From: Kalaharituber pfeilii
Lineage: Eukaryota; Ascomycota; Pezizomycetes; Pezizales; Pezizaceae
Reading direction: 5' to 3'
DNA: 64,000 bases
NCBI GenBank assembly: GCA_015179045.1
Contig: WHUZ01000055.1
Location: forward strand, 310,001 to 374,000
Shown here: piece after piece, positions 38,160 to 48,802 of the stretch
Layout of the letters: every line of letters begins with the position of its first letter
Numbering within the stretch: the stretch's first letter is position 1
Notes under the pieces: model-generated
What the model was told of the DNA's origin: nothing
The model's database searches: none
What the model saw: only the letters and a program-made list of their open reading frames with translations
Translations under genes and position numbers: made by a program

Positions 38160-40393
38160 GTCAGGGGCAACAACTTGATGGAATTCTTGGAATGAATAAT
38201 GTGCTGTTATGTTAATCAATATAGGCACAAATAAATCAAGCCGGCCGAGAATCGGGACATGGGGGCCTTTTACGGTTTTGTGATCTTTTACCTTCATTCT
38301 CGGCCCGAAGGAGACATGGGGTGTGTTAATGTATTTACCCTAATTCCTACACAGGCACGCGTGGGCTCGCACGTGGTGTGGGAGCACCTGTGGGTTAGTT
38401 TCATGGCTGAGTGCTTTCTTGCTAAATTACAAGCGCTCTGCGAAGAGTCTGGAAAAACCGAGAATTGGGGGGTGCGAGCAGTGCACGGTTACAGCACGTG
38501 GTGCTGGGGTAATTGCGAGTTTGAGGGCGCATATGTACACACTCATGCATGTGTCAAATATGCACGGAAGCGTAACAACAGGTGAATATGATTGATGGGA
38601 ATTTTGGGGATAGGTTTAGGGTATGCACCGGTTATTCATGACAAACTGAAATCTGGAGGTCTCAGTTGATCACAAACATTTGGATCGATTTTTTTGCCAC
38701 GAGCAATCAAATATTCGTGCGAGCCACACACACATGTCTTCAAGATGTTTTGGAATTTGACGCGACTGCGACCCCAGCCTTGACCCAGGGCGGTACTTAC
38801 CGTACGTGTGCGCATACCGGTTGCGAGTTATCGGAAGTGCGCTTGCGGCGTTTCGTGGCGAACTATGTGCCGAGCCTTGTGCCGAGCCTTGAGCCGGAAA
38901 CGGATTAATTGACACCGCGTCACCCCTTAAGGGAGATCAGAAAGGTTGCCTACTCTAGATGCCTATGTAGTGCCCCTGCATCCTTGGTACCGAAGGGGAG
39001 GACTCTATGTTAAGGAGGTAGAGTACATGCATTCAGGAGGCACTAATATATTGTTCCGCTGGTGCTTGTAAAGGAACATTCCTGGGGGTAAGCGCACATG
39101 CGGCTAGCGTGCATGCCCTCCATGCCTCGGCTCTTTTTTTGATACATTTCCTGTTGCGTCTGTGGGTTTGCGAAGTTGTTTACTGATTAATGCATCTCGG
39201 ATTCCGGTCTATTACGAACTGCGATTGGGGGCAGGGGTACTACTGAACTAGTCAGAAGGCACATAATTGTTTCTTGCTTGGAGCTAAGTGCTACAATGGG
39301 TTAAGCCCGCGACCGTACATAGCAAGCGCGGGTATGCACTAATAGTTTGGGACGCCGTGGTGGAACGGGACAGGGTTAATGTGATGAGTTGCGCATGTAA
39401 AGTAACTTAACGGGGACGGGGATTGTCGATGGGAATGTATATTCAGTATTTTATTAATTAATGAAGTTGGGTATGGAATAACTCCATTAGGGGCGTTGAA
39501 GGGAGCTGACAGGTAAAATTAGGTACGGATAGGTCATGTCAGTTGTGTGAAATCAGGATTTTTTTCGGGACTTGGGGGCATGGGGGATATTGGGTCTGAA
39601 CTTGGGGCCTAGTGTTGAGGAAAGGTTCTGGGCGGGGGAGAGTGAGGGGGCGATGGGGGCGGGGTTGAGATTGGTACGCGCACACTGCGATCGTGGGGGC
39701 GGGTGTTGGAGATATCTGGATTAGGGTTCATGTGCATTAAATTAGTTACATATGTATGGTGATATGATTAATAGAGGTTAACGTTGGTGGAACTGATGTA
39801 CAGACAATCAAAATTGTTAAATGTATGACTACCGTTGCATGCAGATATAACAGTAAGGTATATGTTGATCATGTCTTGATCTTAATTTCAATATATGAAG
39901 CAAGCAGTGCAGTCATGAAAGTGGGGGAAGGTGGTTGTGTGGAATGGTCGACGATGGTCTTGTGGTGTGACCATTTGCAGGGGAACAGGACTATGTATGT
40001 AAGACATATGAGGTAAAGTTAAGGTGAGGATGGGATGAGAGATGCTGGGGATATTGGTGCGACTTGAGGGTAATGGGCATTTTGTAAAAAGATCGATAAT
40101 CAAATTATAAGTAGTTCTGGGGTGGCCATAGGGGAGGACGAAAACCCGTGGGGCCTCATGAGGCACTACCAGTACCGTATGGGTAACGATGTGCACACCG
40201 GTAACGCTGGGCACCTTGGCGCCTGTTTTGCACCCTCCCCAACACTCAAATGTCAGGCATGTCTTAAGAATATATCTCTAATATGTATGATGAATTAATT
40301 ATAGACCATATAAGGTTTTTGTTGAGGAGGAGGGGGGAATGGGGAAGGTAAGATGACCCCCACCCCTCCAAAGTAGAAACAACAAAACAATAA

Positions 40394-40394
<1 letters not shown>

Positions 40395-40437
<43 letters not shown>
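40395..40437 (+). repeat. A43 tract without a known retroposon end
   Basis: Forty-three A follow an A/C-rich lead-in (AACAAAACAATAAC) and precede GGGGGGAGGAGAGG. No A or B hairpin lies upstream. It could mark a third poly-A retroposon family. Confidence 0.8.
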
Positions 40438-40444
<7 letters not shown>

Positions 40445-41104
40445 AGGAGAGGAACATCAGAGTAGGTTTTAGGATTTTTTTTTTTTTTTGCAGAGAGTTC
40501 TATGTTGGCGAGGGTTCATATAATGCATTGTATGGTATGCATATGTACTCTGGATATGATTATCTGGTGAGGGGGATGGATGGGTTGGGTTGGGAGCGGA
40601 GGTGGATATAGAATAGGATATGAATAAAATAGATTGTGATATTTGTATCTATGGATTAGGTTAGCTACTAATGTAATGTGGATCATGTTGCATATATCTG
40701 GGTCCCAAAAGCTGGGGGAAGGCGGCAGTGATGAGGGGGAACATCTTAGATGAGCTGGGGTGGAATGGGTGGAGTGGGGCTATTTGACGTGGGAGTAAGA
40801 GGGAGGCAGCTGTGTGGACACTAGGTAGCTCTGGCTGAGCACGGTGGAAGATATGCGCATAATGTGATACAGTTTCGTAATGTTTCAAGGTAAAAAGCGA
40901 CGTGAGCACGTCAAATGAATTGTGAACAATTTGAAAAGGGACCGGGAAAAAAGGTTTCTGGGTATGCATTTACCCTGAATTTGCCATTTTAGGAATTTCA
41001 GGGGTTATAAATTATAAGCTTGGGTTCGAGAACTTGGTGATATTGATAGTAAAAAAAATAGAACGGCATCTCATCTCACCCCTGATGCCTCTTCAGCTCA
41101 CTCC

Positions 41105-41112
<8 letters not shown>

Positions 41113-41141
<29 letters not shown>

Positions 41142-41184
41142 GATTCACATAATCCCGCATGCAAGCTACAAGCCTATGGCAGGG
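41113..41184 (-). mobile_element. Family B variant retroposon (B5)
   Basis: On the minus strand the order is CCCTGCCATAGGCT, TGTAGC, GCGGGATTATGTGA and a T/A tail (T29 on the plus strand). The C run just left of the tail blurs any target duplication. Confidence 0.8.
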
Positions 41185-41736
41185 ACTCTCTACCCTGTCA
41201 ACGACCACCCAAACCTCCGAACTTGTCCTGGCTCACTCTCCCAGCTAAACCCCTTATGCAAAAATAAATACGCTGTTACTCCATTGCTGGCAGCCAACCA
41301 AGTCATCCCAAGCCACTTGCGACTCTCCACCGCAATTCGCCACAGAACCCACCCGGTACAGAGTACAGGAACTCGACTAGTCCTGCGCCGATCATGGAGA
41401 GGAGGAAAAGGTAACTCCCTACTACTAGACAGTCTGCCCTAACTTAAAAGCTCAGGGTGGAATGGAGGTCGCTGTAACCAACCGTTAAATCTCCGAATCA
41501 GCGTTTATTGTATGATGCATATATTCTTCATTCATATTCGTGTTTTTACTTCCTGACCGCTACTTTATTTCACCAAAAATTCAGGAGACTTACATTGGGT
41601 GGCGTACAGAAGAGTGAGTCTTATGTATGGACAAAGAATCAAAAGTACTTAGTTTTGAGATGAGTTATACTGCAGTGCATATGATGCGTCTTAAATTGAA
41701 ACTCTGAGTAGTTCCAATTTCACCACCCTTCACACC
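41185..41736. other. 3' flank of the PIF1-family gene
   Basis: No gene is recognised. A plus-strand frame (41140-41442) runs out of retroposon B5 and is not supported by a domain. Confidence 0.45.
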
Positions 41737-44485
41737 CTACCAATCCTTCCGCATCAATTCTTTACACACGTCATAATCTATCATTTGCGCGCCCTGACCA
41801 TCTTCTCCTGCGCTCAGTTTCTGTAGTTCTCTCACTTGCTGTAGATTTTCACCACCATTTCCTTGTCCCGTCAGTGCCAACTGCTCAAATTTTCCTTGTC
41901 CCGTTCGTTCCAAGTGCTGAAAAAACTTATCTACTGCTGGATCTGCCCAAAAGATCTCATCCCACCCTCTCCCGCCGCCTGTGCCAGCCACAATCTGCAA
42001 CCCGTCCATGCTCCTTACCCTACTCACCCCGACGTAACCTTGCCCCGCTGAAAATGTCTTCCCGATATTCACAATGGCGTAGTCCAGAGACATACCCTGG
42101 GACTTGTGAACCGTGATTGCCCAGGCCCAGCAGAGGGGGATCTGAAGGCGCGAAAGGTATAACCGGCAGTAACGTTTATTATAGGGTCTACCGTTGGTAC
42201 CTTTGAATGTGTCTGGAGTAGCATTCAAAACGTTATACATATCAGTAGTAGGACAGATGGTGCCTTGGGTAAACGGGTAGGGTATGATTGGTACGTTTGT
42301 CACTTTCATTGCGCCGTCTCTGCTGAGGGCCATAAAGGTCACGGTAGGGACTTTTAACCAGTCATTGGGGCTCTTTGTGGAATTTAGTTTTGTGAATCGT
42401 GACAATGTGGGCAGCGTCGGAGGTGTCTGAAATAAAAGGGTATCTTGCGCTCTCAGCTCGTCATAGTTTCTGTATGTGATGAATCCTGTCACAATACCGC
42501 GTGAACCATTGACAAGACCTCGCTGGTGATTTAGGTTGGCGAGAAGCATAACTTGAGCGCCGATTTTGAGTTTGAGTACTACATCAGCGTGAACGTTTTG
42601 AAAGAATGCTATCCAGGATGCGGATTATCAAGGTTAGTTATATCACTGGTGTAGGAAGTGAGGGTAATGACCGTGCAAAAGAGCACCGCTAAAGCGAAAA
42701 AGCAAGCCGGGGTTTTCTTACACTGCTCGTTCCGCTTCGTTTGGTTTAACAGGGCCAGCTCTTCATTCGTTTTAACGTCTTGATATGCCCATAATCTTGC
42801 GCTTTGAATACAATTTCTTGGCCCTTCAACCTCTCATACTCGCTCTCATTTTGCCTCTCTACCATCTTTCTATGTGTCGAAATCTGGGTCGGTTTGATTC
42901 CACTTTTTAGAACGGGCAACGGCCGTTTTAAGTTGTGGAGAATTGTTTTTACTTTCTTGCTCCCTAGATCCTGTCCCTTTTTTATTTTCCCTAGGATATC
43001 GATCCACCGCTGGTCTGATTGACGAAAAACTTTTGTGAGAATAACAGTGCGAAAGTTTGCTTCGTCCCAGCATGGGGTTTGGAAACAGTACTTGGCTGTG
43101 GGGTTCCAAATGTGGCCGCAAGGCAGTCCATCACTGTTATATCGGCGGGTGCAAGCGGTCCAGCGGGTAGGGAGGACACCCACGTTCTCCAAGTAGGAGA
43201 GTTTCGGTAGTGATTTAACCCTGAGGTCGTCGGGGCTAAGATACTTCCGCTCGCCACGGTGCTCTACAAGAACTCCTTTAGAAGTTAAGTGAGCAAGTTT
43301 CATGCTACTTGGACCACATCAAGTAGGTATTATAGTCGAGCTTTGCCCAGACAGATTGCGAAGCTTGGAGCACAAAAGGCTTACCACATTCAAAGCACGT
43401 CCTTTGTTCTTCTACAGATACTGGTGGTAATTGGTAGAAATCACCGGAGAGGATTACTTGAAGACCTCCTGTGAGGCGTATTGCCAATTGATGCCATCTG
43501 GTTATTACTAGGTTCTATATTGGTAGATGCGTATCCTTTCCAAATTATTGCAGTATCATTGTATACATACCAAAAAACTCTTCGCTGTGCCGAAGGGCTT
43601 TCATAAGTTTGTTCAGTTTCGAAAAGACATCGGGAGAAAGCTGATTATAGTTTAGAATAACATGTTCGTTAGCAAGGATCTATCCACACGGTGCAGTAGT
43701 ATGCATACAACTACGCGTTAACTCACCATGGAAACCTCATCAATCATCAACACCGTCGTCTCCAGCACTATTGTTTTGACGTCGGGCATGCTAGCTTGAA
43801 CTTTCTCGAAAGTTAACTGCTTGCATCTGCCGATTTGACTCATATACGTACTTTGCTCTGCGATCTCCCCTAGAGTTGTCATTCCGTTCTTCATCGAGGT
43901 ATTTCTCTTCTTCTCTGCTGTCATGCACTTCTCATATCCGCCCATCAGCATTTTAATATACTCATGCACTGGTTTATCGCCGCGTCCTATTCCCGCCCAC
44001 GAATGAATCGTCTTTCCTCCTACAAGCGTGGCAGCAATTCCTGTTGGTGCTGTTACTGCAATCTTGGCTCGCTGGGATTCGTAGTGGGCCTTGAGATGTT
44101 GGATGATCAAGGATTTTCCCGAGCCTGCAGGGCCCGTGAAGAAGATGTTATGGCCTTGCTTGGCAAGTTCGAGGATCTGAGACTGCGCAGCATCTAGAGG
44201 AGGTAAATCGGGGGTTGCGTCAATTGTAGGTGCTCGGCCGGATGTATTCTGGCGGCGGCCGGCAGTTGCCTCAGCTGGTTTAAAGCCTAGATTTGAATCT
44301 GCCCCCGTAGCTGAAGTATTTCGGGCTTGTGTCTCACTGGAGCCGGGTGGCTCGGTGGAGTCCGGATCATGTAGGGCGCCTTGATGACGGCCGATTGCGT
44401 TGATTCCGGCAGATTTCAATTCTGAATTAACTGATGTATATCCAAAGGCCCGCTTTTCCACCAGACTATGATGTTTCGGTTGCAT
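41737..44485 (-). CDS. PIF1-family DNA helicase, five exons, one apparent frameshift
   Basis: Superfamily 1B 5'-3' helicases of this type act in nuclear and mitochondrial genome maintenance; related copies also occur in mobile elements. The exons are 44485-43727, 43640-43571, 43468-43385, 43095-42722 and 42608-41737, all with GT-AG introns (86, 102, 289 and 113 bp). Motifs in order: GPAGSGKS (Walker A), TAPTGIAATLVGGKTIHSWA, LMIDEVSM (Walker B, at the end of exon 1), VILSGDFYQLPPV, ILTKVFRQSD, GLVNGSRGIVTGF and AITVHKSQGMSLDYA with YVGVSRVRS. All introns join in phase except that exon 4 changes frame once near the T4 run at 42770-42773. One extra base there would give exactly 720 codons. That is either an assembly indel or a first inactivating mutation. 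The catalytic motifs look intact. The start is the first ATG after a stop in that frame; an upstream exon is possible. Orthology to PIF1/RRM3 versus a transposon-borne relative is unresolved. Confidence 0.88.
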
Positions 44486-44586
44486 CCCTCGTAACAAAAA
44501 CTTGATCCTTTTCAGTCAATCCGTTATATTCACCTCATCAGCACCATCTTCATTCTCCAATTACATGTGAATATAGCCTGAGAGCT

Positions 44587-44610
44587 GCAAGCGGGGTCAC
44601 GTGAAAAAAA
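44587..44610 (+). mobile_element. 24-bp family B insertion, extreme truncation (B6)
   Basis: Only GCAAGCGGGGTCACGTG plus seven A is inserted. It lies between near-identical 16-bp repeats at 44571-44586 (ATATAGCCTGAGAGCT) and 44611-44626 (ATTTAGCTTGAGAGCT), which match at 14 of 16 positions. It lies about 100 bp upstream of the helicase start codon, presumably in its 5' region. Confidence 0.8.
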
Positions 44611-44987
44611 ATTTAGCTTGAGAGCTTGCGCAGCAGCCGATTGTTTTTTTAATTATTTTCATTTCCTATGATCAGTCCCATAGGGCTCGGGCACTGGCCA
44701 CAGTAGAAGTCCAGGAAATACAATGATATTCGTACCTATCATACGCCGTAAGGTCACCCCTAGTGACCATATTATCTTTGAGAGTGCCCCTCGCTAGTCT
44801 CCAAAACCAGCTGAGCTGCGCAAGTATTCCTCCTCTCATCGGACGGTGCTAGTCTGGTTGGGACGGTGTCGGTGCCAGAGACGGTCGAATGTGGTGAAGC
44901 TGGAATCTGGTCTGATATAATGTGCTCTCCTGTAGTTCATTCTTACCAGTAGTAAACACAGGCTTCGCTGATATATATACAATACAC

Positions 44988-45023
44988 AGGGCGGCACGCG
45001 AGTAATGATAAAAAAAAATATAT
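44988..45023 (+). mobile_element. Family A insertion truncated inside the hairpin (A8)
   Basis: Starts at AGGGCGGCACGCGAGTAATG and continues into an A/T tail. It is flanked by ATATATATACAATACAC (44971-44987) and ATATATATACAATGCAC (45024-45040), 16 of 17 identical. The left half of the hairpin is missing. Confidence 0.88.
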
Positions 45024-45280
45024 ATATATATACAATGCACGTAGAGCACAGAAAAACGGCAGCGTTGTGGACCGTTTAAAAAGACCGGTACTTATTTAGG
45101 TTTAGCACTACGACTCGAGGGTGAACTTGATGACCAACATACCAGTCCCGTAGGAGTAACGAGCGGCGTACCAGCAGGCATCTTTCACCGTAGCAACCAA
45201 TCACTCAAATACATCTCTGATTTGTGCGATCAATTAATTATAGAACTATTGACTGCACTGATTCTCAATTTGAAGAAAAT

Positions 45281-45321
45281 ACCCTGCCATGGCCAAGTGC
45301 TACAAGCGGGGTTATGTGATT

Positions 45322-45346
<25 letters not shown>
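45281..45346 (+). mobile_element. Family B micro-retroposon, 66 bp (B7)
   Basis: AATTTGAAGAAAAT is repeated at 45267-45280 and 45347-45360. The body reads CCTGCCATGGCC...TACAAGCGGGGTTATGTGATT followed by poly-A. Confidence 0.92.
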
Positions 45347-45353
<7 letters not shown>

Positions 45354-45428
45354 AGAAAATAGCTATGATAAAAGCTCAAGATCTACAACAGTCAACCTTG
45401 TCAACCTCCAATGCCAGTACTGGTAGCC

Positions 45429-45819
45429 CCAATTCCAATTCTGAATTGAACTCTATAGGTGCCGGAGCTTGTGTGGTGGCCGCTTCTCCTCTCCTCAGAT
45501 GTCTCCAGCATTTCTAATACTAGTTACAGAAAATTAACTGCAGGCTCTGCTGCACCTCCCCTGTCGCGACCACCGGCACTCACTTTGCCACAGGCCTCCC
45601 GCAAGCCACAAAAGCCATGCGACCGGCAGCCGGCATCTCCTATTGCCAACACAGTTAGTCTGGGCAAATCACCTCTATGTAAACTGGCCAGGATTGAAGC
45701 TCATGGTGGGATCATCGCCTGCGGAGTTGAACTCTGTATGCATAGCACTGGAGCTGCTAGAGGCGTCTTGGAGAACAAAGGTGGTCTCTACACAGCCCTG
45801 GCACCTATAGAGTTCAATT
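45429..45819. repeat. Inverted repeat around AATTGAACTCTATAGGTGCC
   Basis: AATTGAACTCTATAGGTGCC at about 45443-45462 is inverted as GGCACCTATAGAGTTCAATT at about 45799-45818, about 335 bp apart. Weaker similarity continues outward (TCAACCTC on the left, inverted as GAGGTTGA on the right). It may be the remains of a foldback element. The plus-strand frame between the arms (45459-45896) has no recognisable domain. Confidence 0.55.
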
Positions 45820-46219
45820 CCGAACCAGTTGGGTTAGAATTAGAGGTTGATGATCCTGCAGTAGCCAACCTGGTAAAACTCAGACTGTATATATGAAGGA
45901 ATATAAGTATTATGTTATAAATCTTGAATTTTGCTGACCTCATATTGCAATACGGCACTGGTAGTACCATTGCCACTATTGTATGAGCAGGTGGAGTGTT
46001 GCAGAGAGTGGGTAATTGTTTGTGGGCGCTAGAAGGGGTTATTCCACAAGTTGCAGAGGTGATATAACCGTAGACGTTTATGACATAGCATTTTCGCTGT
46101 TTCCCTTCATATTTGGATTCAGCGCAGTCAATATAGTCTATAATTAATTCATTGCACATATGAGAAATATATTCTTTGAGTTATTAATTGCTAAAATAGG
46201 AAACTCGGTGGTGGTGGAG

Positions 46220-47070
46220 GTGCCAAGATGCCCCGCGCGTCAGCTACATCACCATCGGCGCGGACTCTGGAAGAGAATCAATGAACTTCTTCGCAATTAG
46301 TATTCAATGCACAACACTCAAGAAAGGATTTGAATTCGAATTACAAGACGTCGTTATGCTAGAAAGAAGCCATGACATATTCCCATATTTCAACGCCGAA
46401 AATACATTGCTGTGAGGTTTGCTTATACTGGGGCACGATGGATTGGCGCAATCAATTACGGTAGGATGAAAAAATGGTTCAGATCCCTACAAACCGAGTT
46501 TGGCGAAAAGATGCAACAACGTATGAGGGAAGAAACTTCGTGCCAAAGATTGATGAAAGTAAGTTATCTGTGATAATTTAGACTGCGATTAGATATGGTG
46601 TCAGAATAAAACTCGGTCCAATTAGAATGTGAAAGCAATCTGAACGGAAAAATAGAAAAGATCAAGGTGATCTGAATACACATCAGTATATTACTGAGGT
46701 GATTGAAGTTCACCTTATCCCATTTTGGCGCCGAATAGGTGAGGCAATGGGTGGTATGAATTTCATGCATGATGGTTCTGGGGCGCATAAAGCGAAAGTT
46801 CTATCTCTACAGGCATAAAACTCTCATCCTTACCTTGGCCATCTCGTCCTCCTGACCCCAATCGTATCGAGAATTTTTCGGTGGTACTCAAAAAGTGCCT
46901 CAAAGTTAATGGGATCGAGCTCATAGAAGGCCTACCAAGCGAATTGAGTTGATGCAGCAAGTGCAAGAGGAGTGGGACAAGATTCCTATCTCAATGGCGA
47001 TTATATAGATTTCATGAGTGAGAGGATGCGAGTTCGTATAAATCGTCGAGGTGCTGTGACAGAGTGGTGA
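46220..47070 (+). pseudogene. Tc1/mariner-type transposase remnant
   Basis: Broken frames carry typical DDE transposase landmarks. NRVWRKDATTYEGRNFVPK lies near 46493-46553. MNFMHDGSGAHKAKVLS, with the HDG catalytic Asp region, begins near 46756. WPSRPPDPNRIENFSVVLKK, with the catalytic Glu, lies near 46845-46904. Stops and frame changes separate the blocks. Terminal inverted repeats were not identified, so the element ends are unknown. The family is assigned from these motifs only. Confidence 0.7.
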
Positions 47071-47129
47071 AGAGATGTTCAAGCATGTGAGTTCATGATG
47101 GTATCTTGCGCTACTTGCGCTCGGAGAGT

Positions 47130-47154
47130 GCCCTAGGGGCTTGGTATGAGACTA
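47130..47154 (+). repeat. Dispersed 25-bp repeat, copy 2
   Basis: Identical to 28680-28704. It lies just downstream of the transposase remnant, so it could be a terminal piece of that or another element. Confidence 0.8.
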
Positions 47155-48466
47155 CCCTATCGTGAAGTTCAGAGGTGGGTCCGCAGTCTCGAACCAGTTG
47201 AGCCGCATGTAATCAAGGTTGACATCCAGCGGCTGTGTGTTCGATGCCAAGATGACCGTGTATTGTACTCTACGCGCACTGGTGCAAAAACAAATTGAAG
47301 CCACTGGCTGCATACTCGCTAATTCGGAAAGTATTGGAACGCTACATAAAGCATATGCGCTATTCGCCTTTTGAAAATAATGCATATATTATGCAGCGTT
47401 CCAATACTTTCCGAACCAGCGAGTTGGTTAGTCTCCATGTTGGTGGCCTTAACATGGGGAAGTCTGCCAAGCGAGAGCAAGCCAGGTCGTTCAGGTCTCC
47501 AAAACGAAACAACTATTTAAGTACAGTGCAATCGCTCGCTTCGTATCGTTTGCTACTGTGGATTATTGTTACCGGTTGAGGTGTTACATCCAAAACAAAC
47601 CCTCCGCTCTCCTCGTGATCAAGCTCCCCGGATGCATCTGAATCATTACTATTGGAATCCACTTGAAACTAAGTCGCTGAACGAAGGCGCATCGAATGTG
47701 ACCCTACGGACTTTGCTTCTGTCCCATGCAGACTGAGAGCTTTTTTTTCAAAATCTGTTCCGTAGTCCCGCTCATTTCATCACTACGTTAGTTTGTGGAC
47801 GTACTAGTAACAACTTGATTTATTATTACACCTCCGCCTTTTTTGTAGCAGGAAAGCAAAAATTTTTTTTTAAATAAACTACTTATGTATGTACATAGGT
47901 GAAGCTCTACTGTTACAACTTAACAGTGAATCATTCCTTGTAAACGCTGGAATACGGAACAAACAGTAATTCTCAAAAATCCCATAGAAGATTTGCCATA
48001 TACGTCCTGCTCTGGAACCGGCACTTCGTTGAAATATCCACGGGAATAGAATAGCTCATGCTGAGCGTATTCACAAAAACTTATCTCGTACTCCCCACAG
48101 ACTACGACCGCCCTAATCACGTGACTGTGCATGGTCACGTGCCAGAAGCCTAAATTTTCATCCTGTCATGCCAAGCCGCTACTGCTACACAGATTTTCTA
48201 ACCAAGCTCCGTTTGCAGCACAGCTTATCACGCAATTGCAATTGCCCTTGAGTCGAGTACAACCTGCCAGCCTGCATAGCTCTTCAGGAACACCTTCACC
48301 ACAAAATCAAAGCCATTCATAGGTACCACTGCCGATATATAGTCTGTCAGCAAGACCCTGGCCTGCACCCCCGTACAACTTCGATAGCCAATTCGCTGGC
48401 ATCTGCGAATGGAGCTCATATAACAAGGCATCCGAATCTCACTATTTCATCAGTGGTTGAAACTGT
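47155..48466. other. Intergenic with a strong hairpin; possible 5' exons
   Basis: Holds the inverted repeat at 47314-47424. A minus-strand frame (47385-47152) ending DYMRLNWFETADPPLNFTIG has coding texture but no family I can name. Nothing else is supported. Confidence 0.4.
47314..47424. repeat. Near-perfect inverted repeat, 36-bp arms
   Basis: The arms 47314-47349 and 47389-47424 match at 33 of 36 positions, with a 39-bp spacer. The three mismatches are all A/G (C/T) transitions. The core is TTCGGAAAGTATTGGAACGC. The transcript would fold into a long hairpin. No TA or other target duplication is obvious. Confidence 0.85.
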
Positions 48467-48802
48467 ATGTCGTGCGCGCTTGCGAAGCAAAGGGTTCTGC
48501 CTTGCGAGATGCTCTGCTACAAGGCCGTAACCGCCTCTCCGGCTTCAATCACCAGCAAAGCTTGTGCATGGCTTGAACGCTCACAGGGCCCTTGCGTCGT
48601 CTCTGATTGTGTGCCTGGACGTGCTAATTTTTAGTATTTACTGAGTAGAACGGGCAGTCACAACAATAGAAGTCGCTCTATTATCTCAGAAAATGACAAT
48701 GAATGGGATGCTCCTACGATTGTCGACACTACGGTAGTTACTCGTCGCAGTTCAGGAAGAGGTGTTGGTCGTGAGAGCTAATGATGGCATTCCTTTTGTA
48801 GC

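Larger units (their letters stand above)
35902..41112. other. 5-kb intergenic stretch, no supportable gene
   Basis: A 160-residue frame at 36324-36806 has no recognisable domain and an AT-driven composition. A 20-bp tandem repeat (38080-38159) and an A43 tract (40395-40437) are annotated separately. The part at 39500-40400 is G-rich on the plus strand. I see no RNA gene. Confidence 0.5.

Noticed and set aside
43117..43303. Open frame inside the third intron of the PIF1-family gene (starts MKLAHLTSKG)
   Set aside because: It extends exon 4 upstream, but the GTAAGC donor at 43384 and the acceptor at 43096 join the helicase sequence in phase, giving the expected motif spacing. Retention remains possible.
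45459..45896. 145-residue open frame between inverted repeat arms
   Set aside because: Starts without ATG, no domain, and lies inside repeat remnants.
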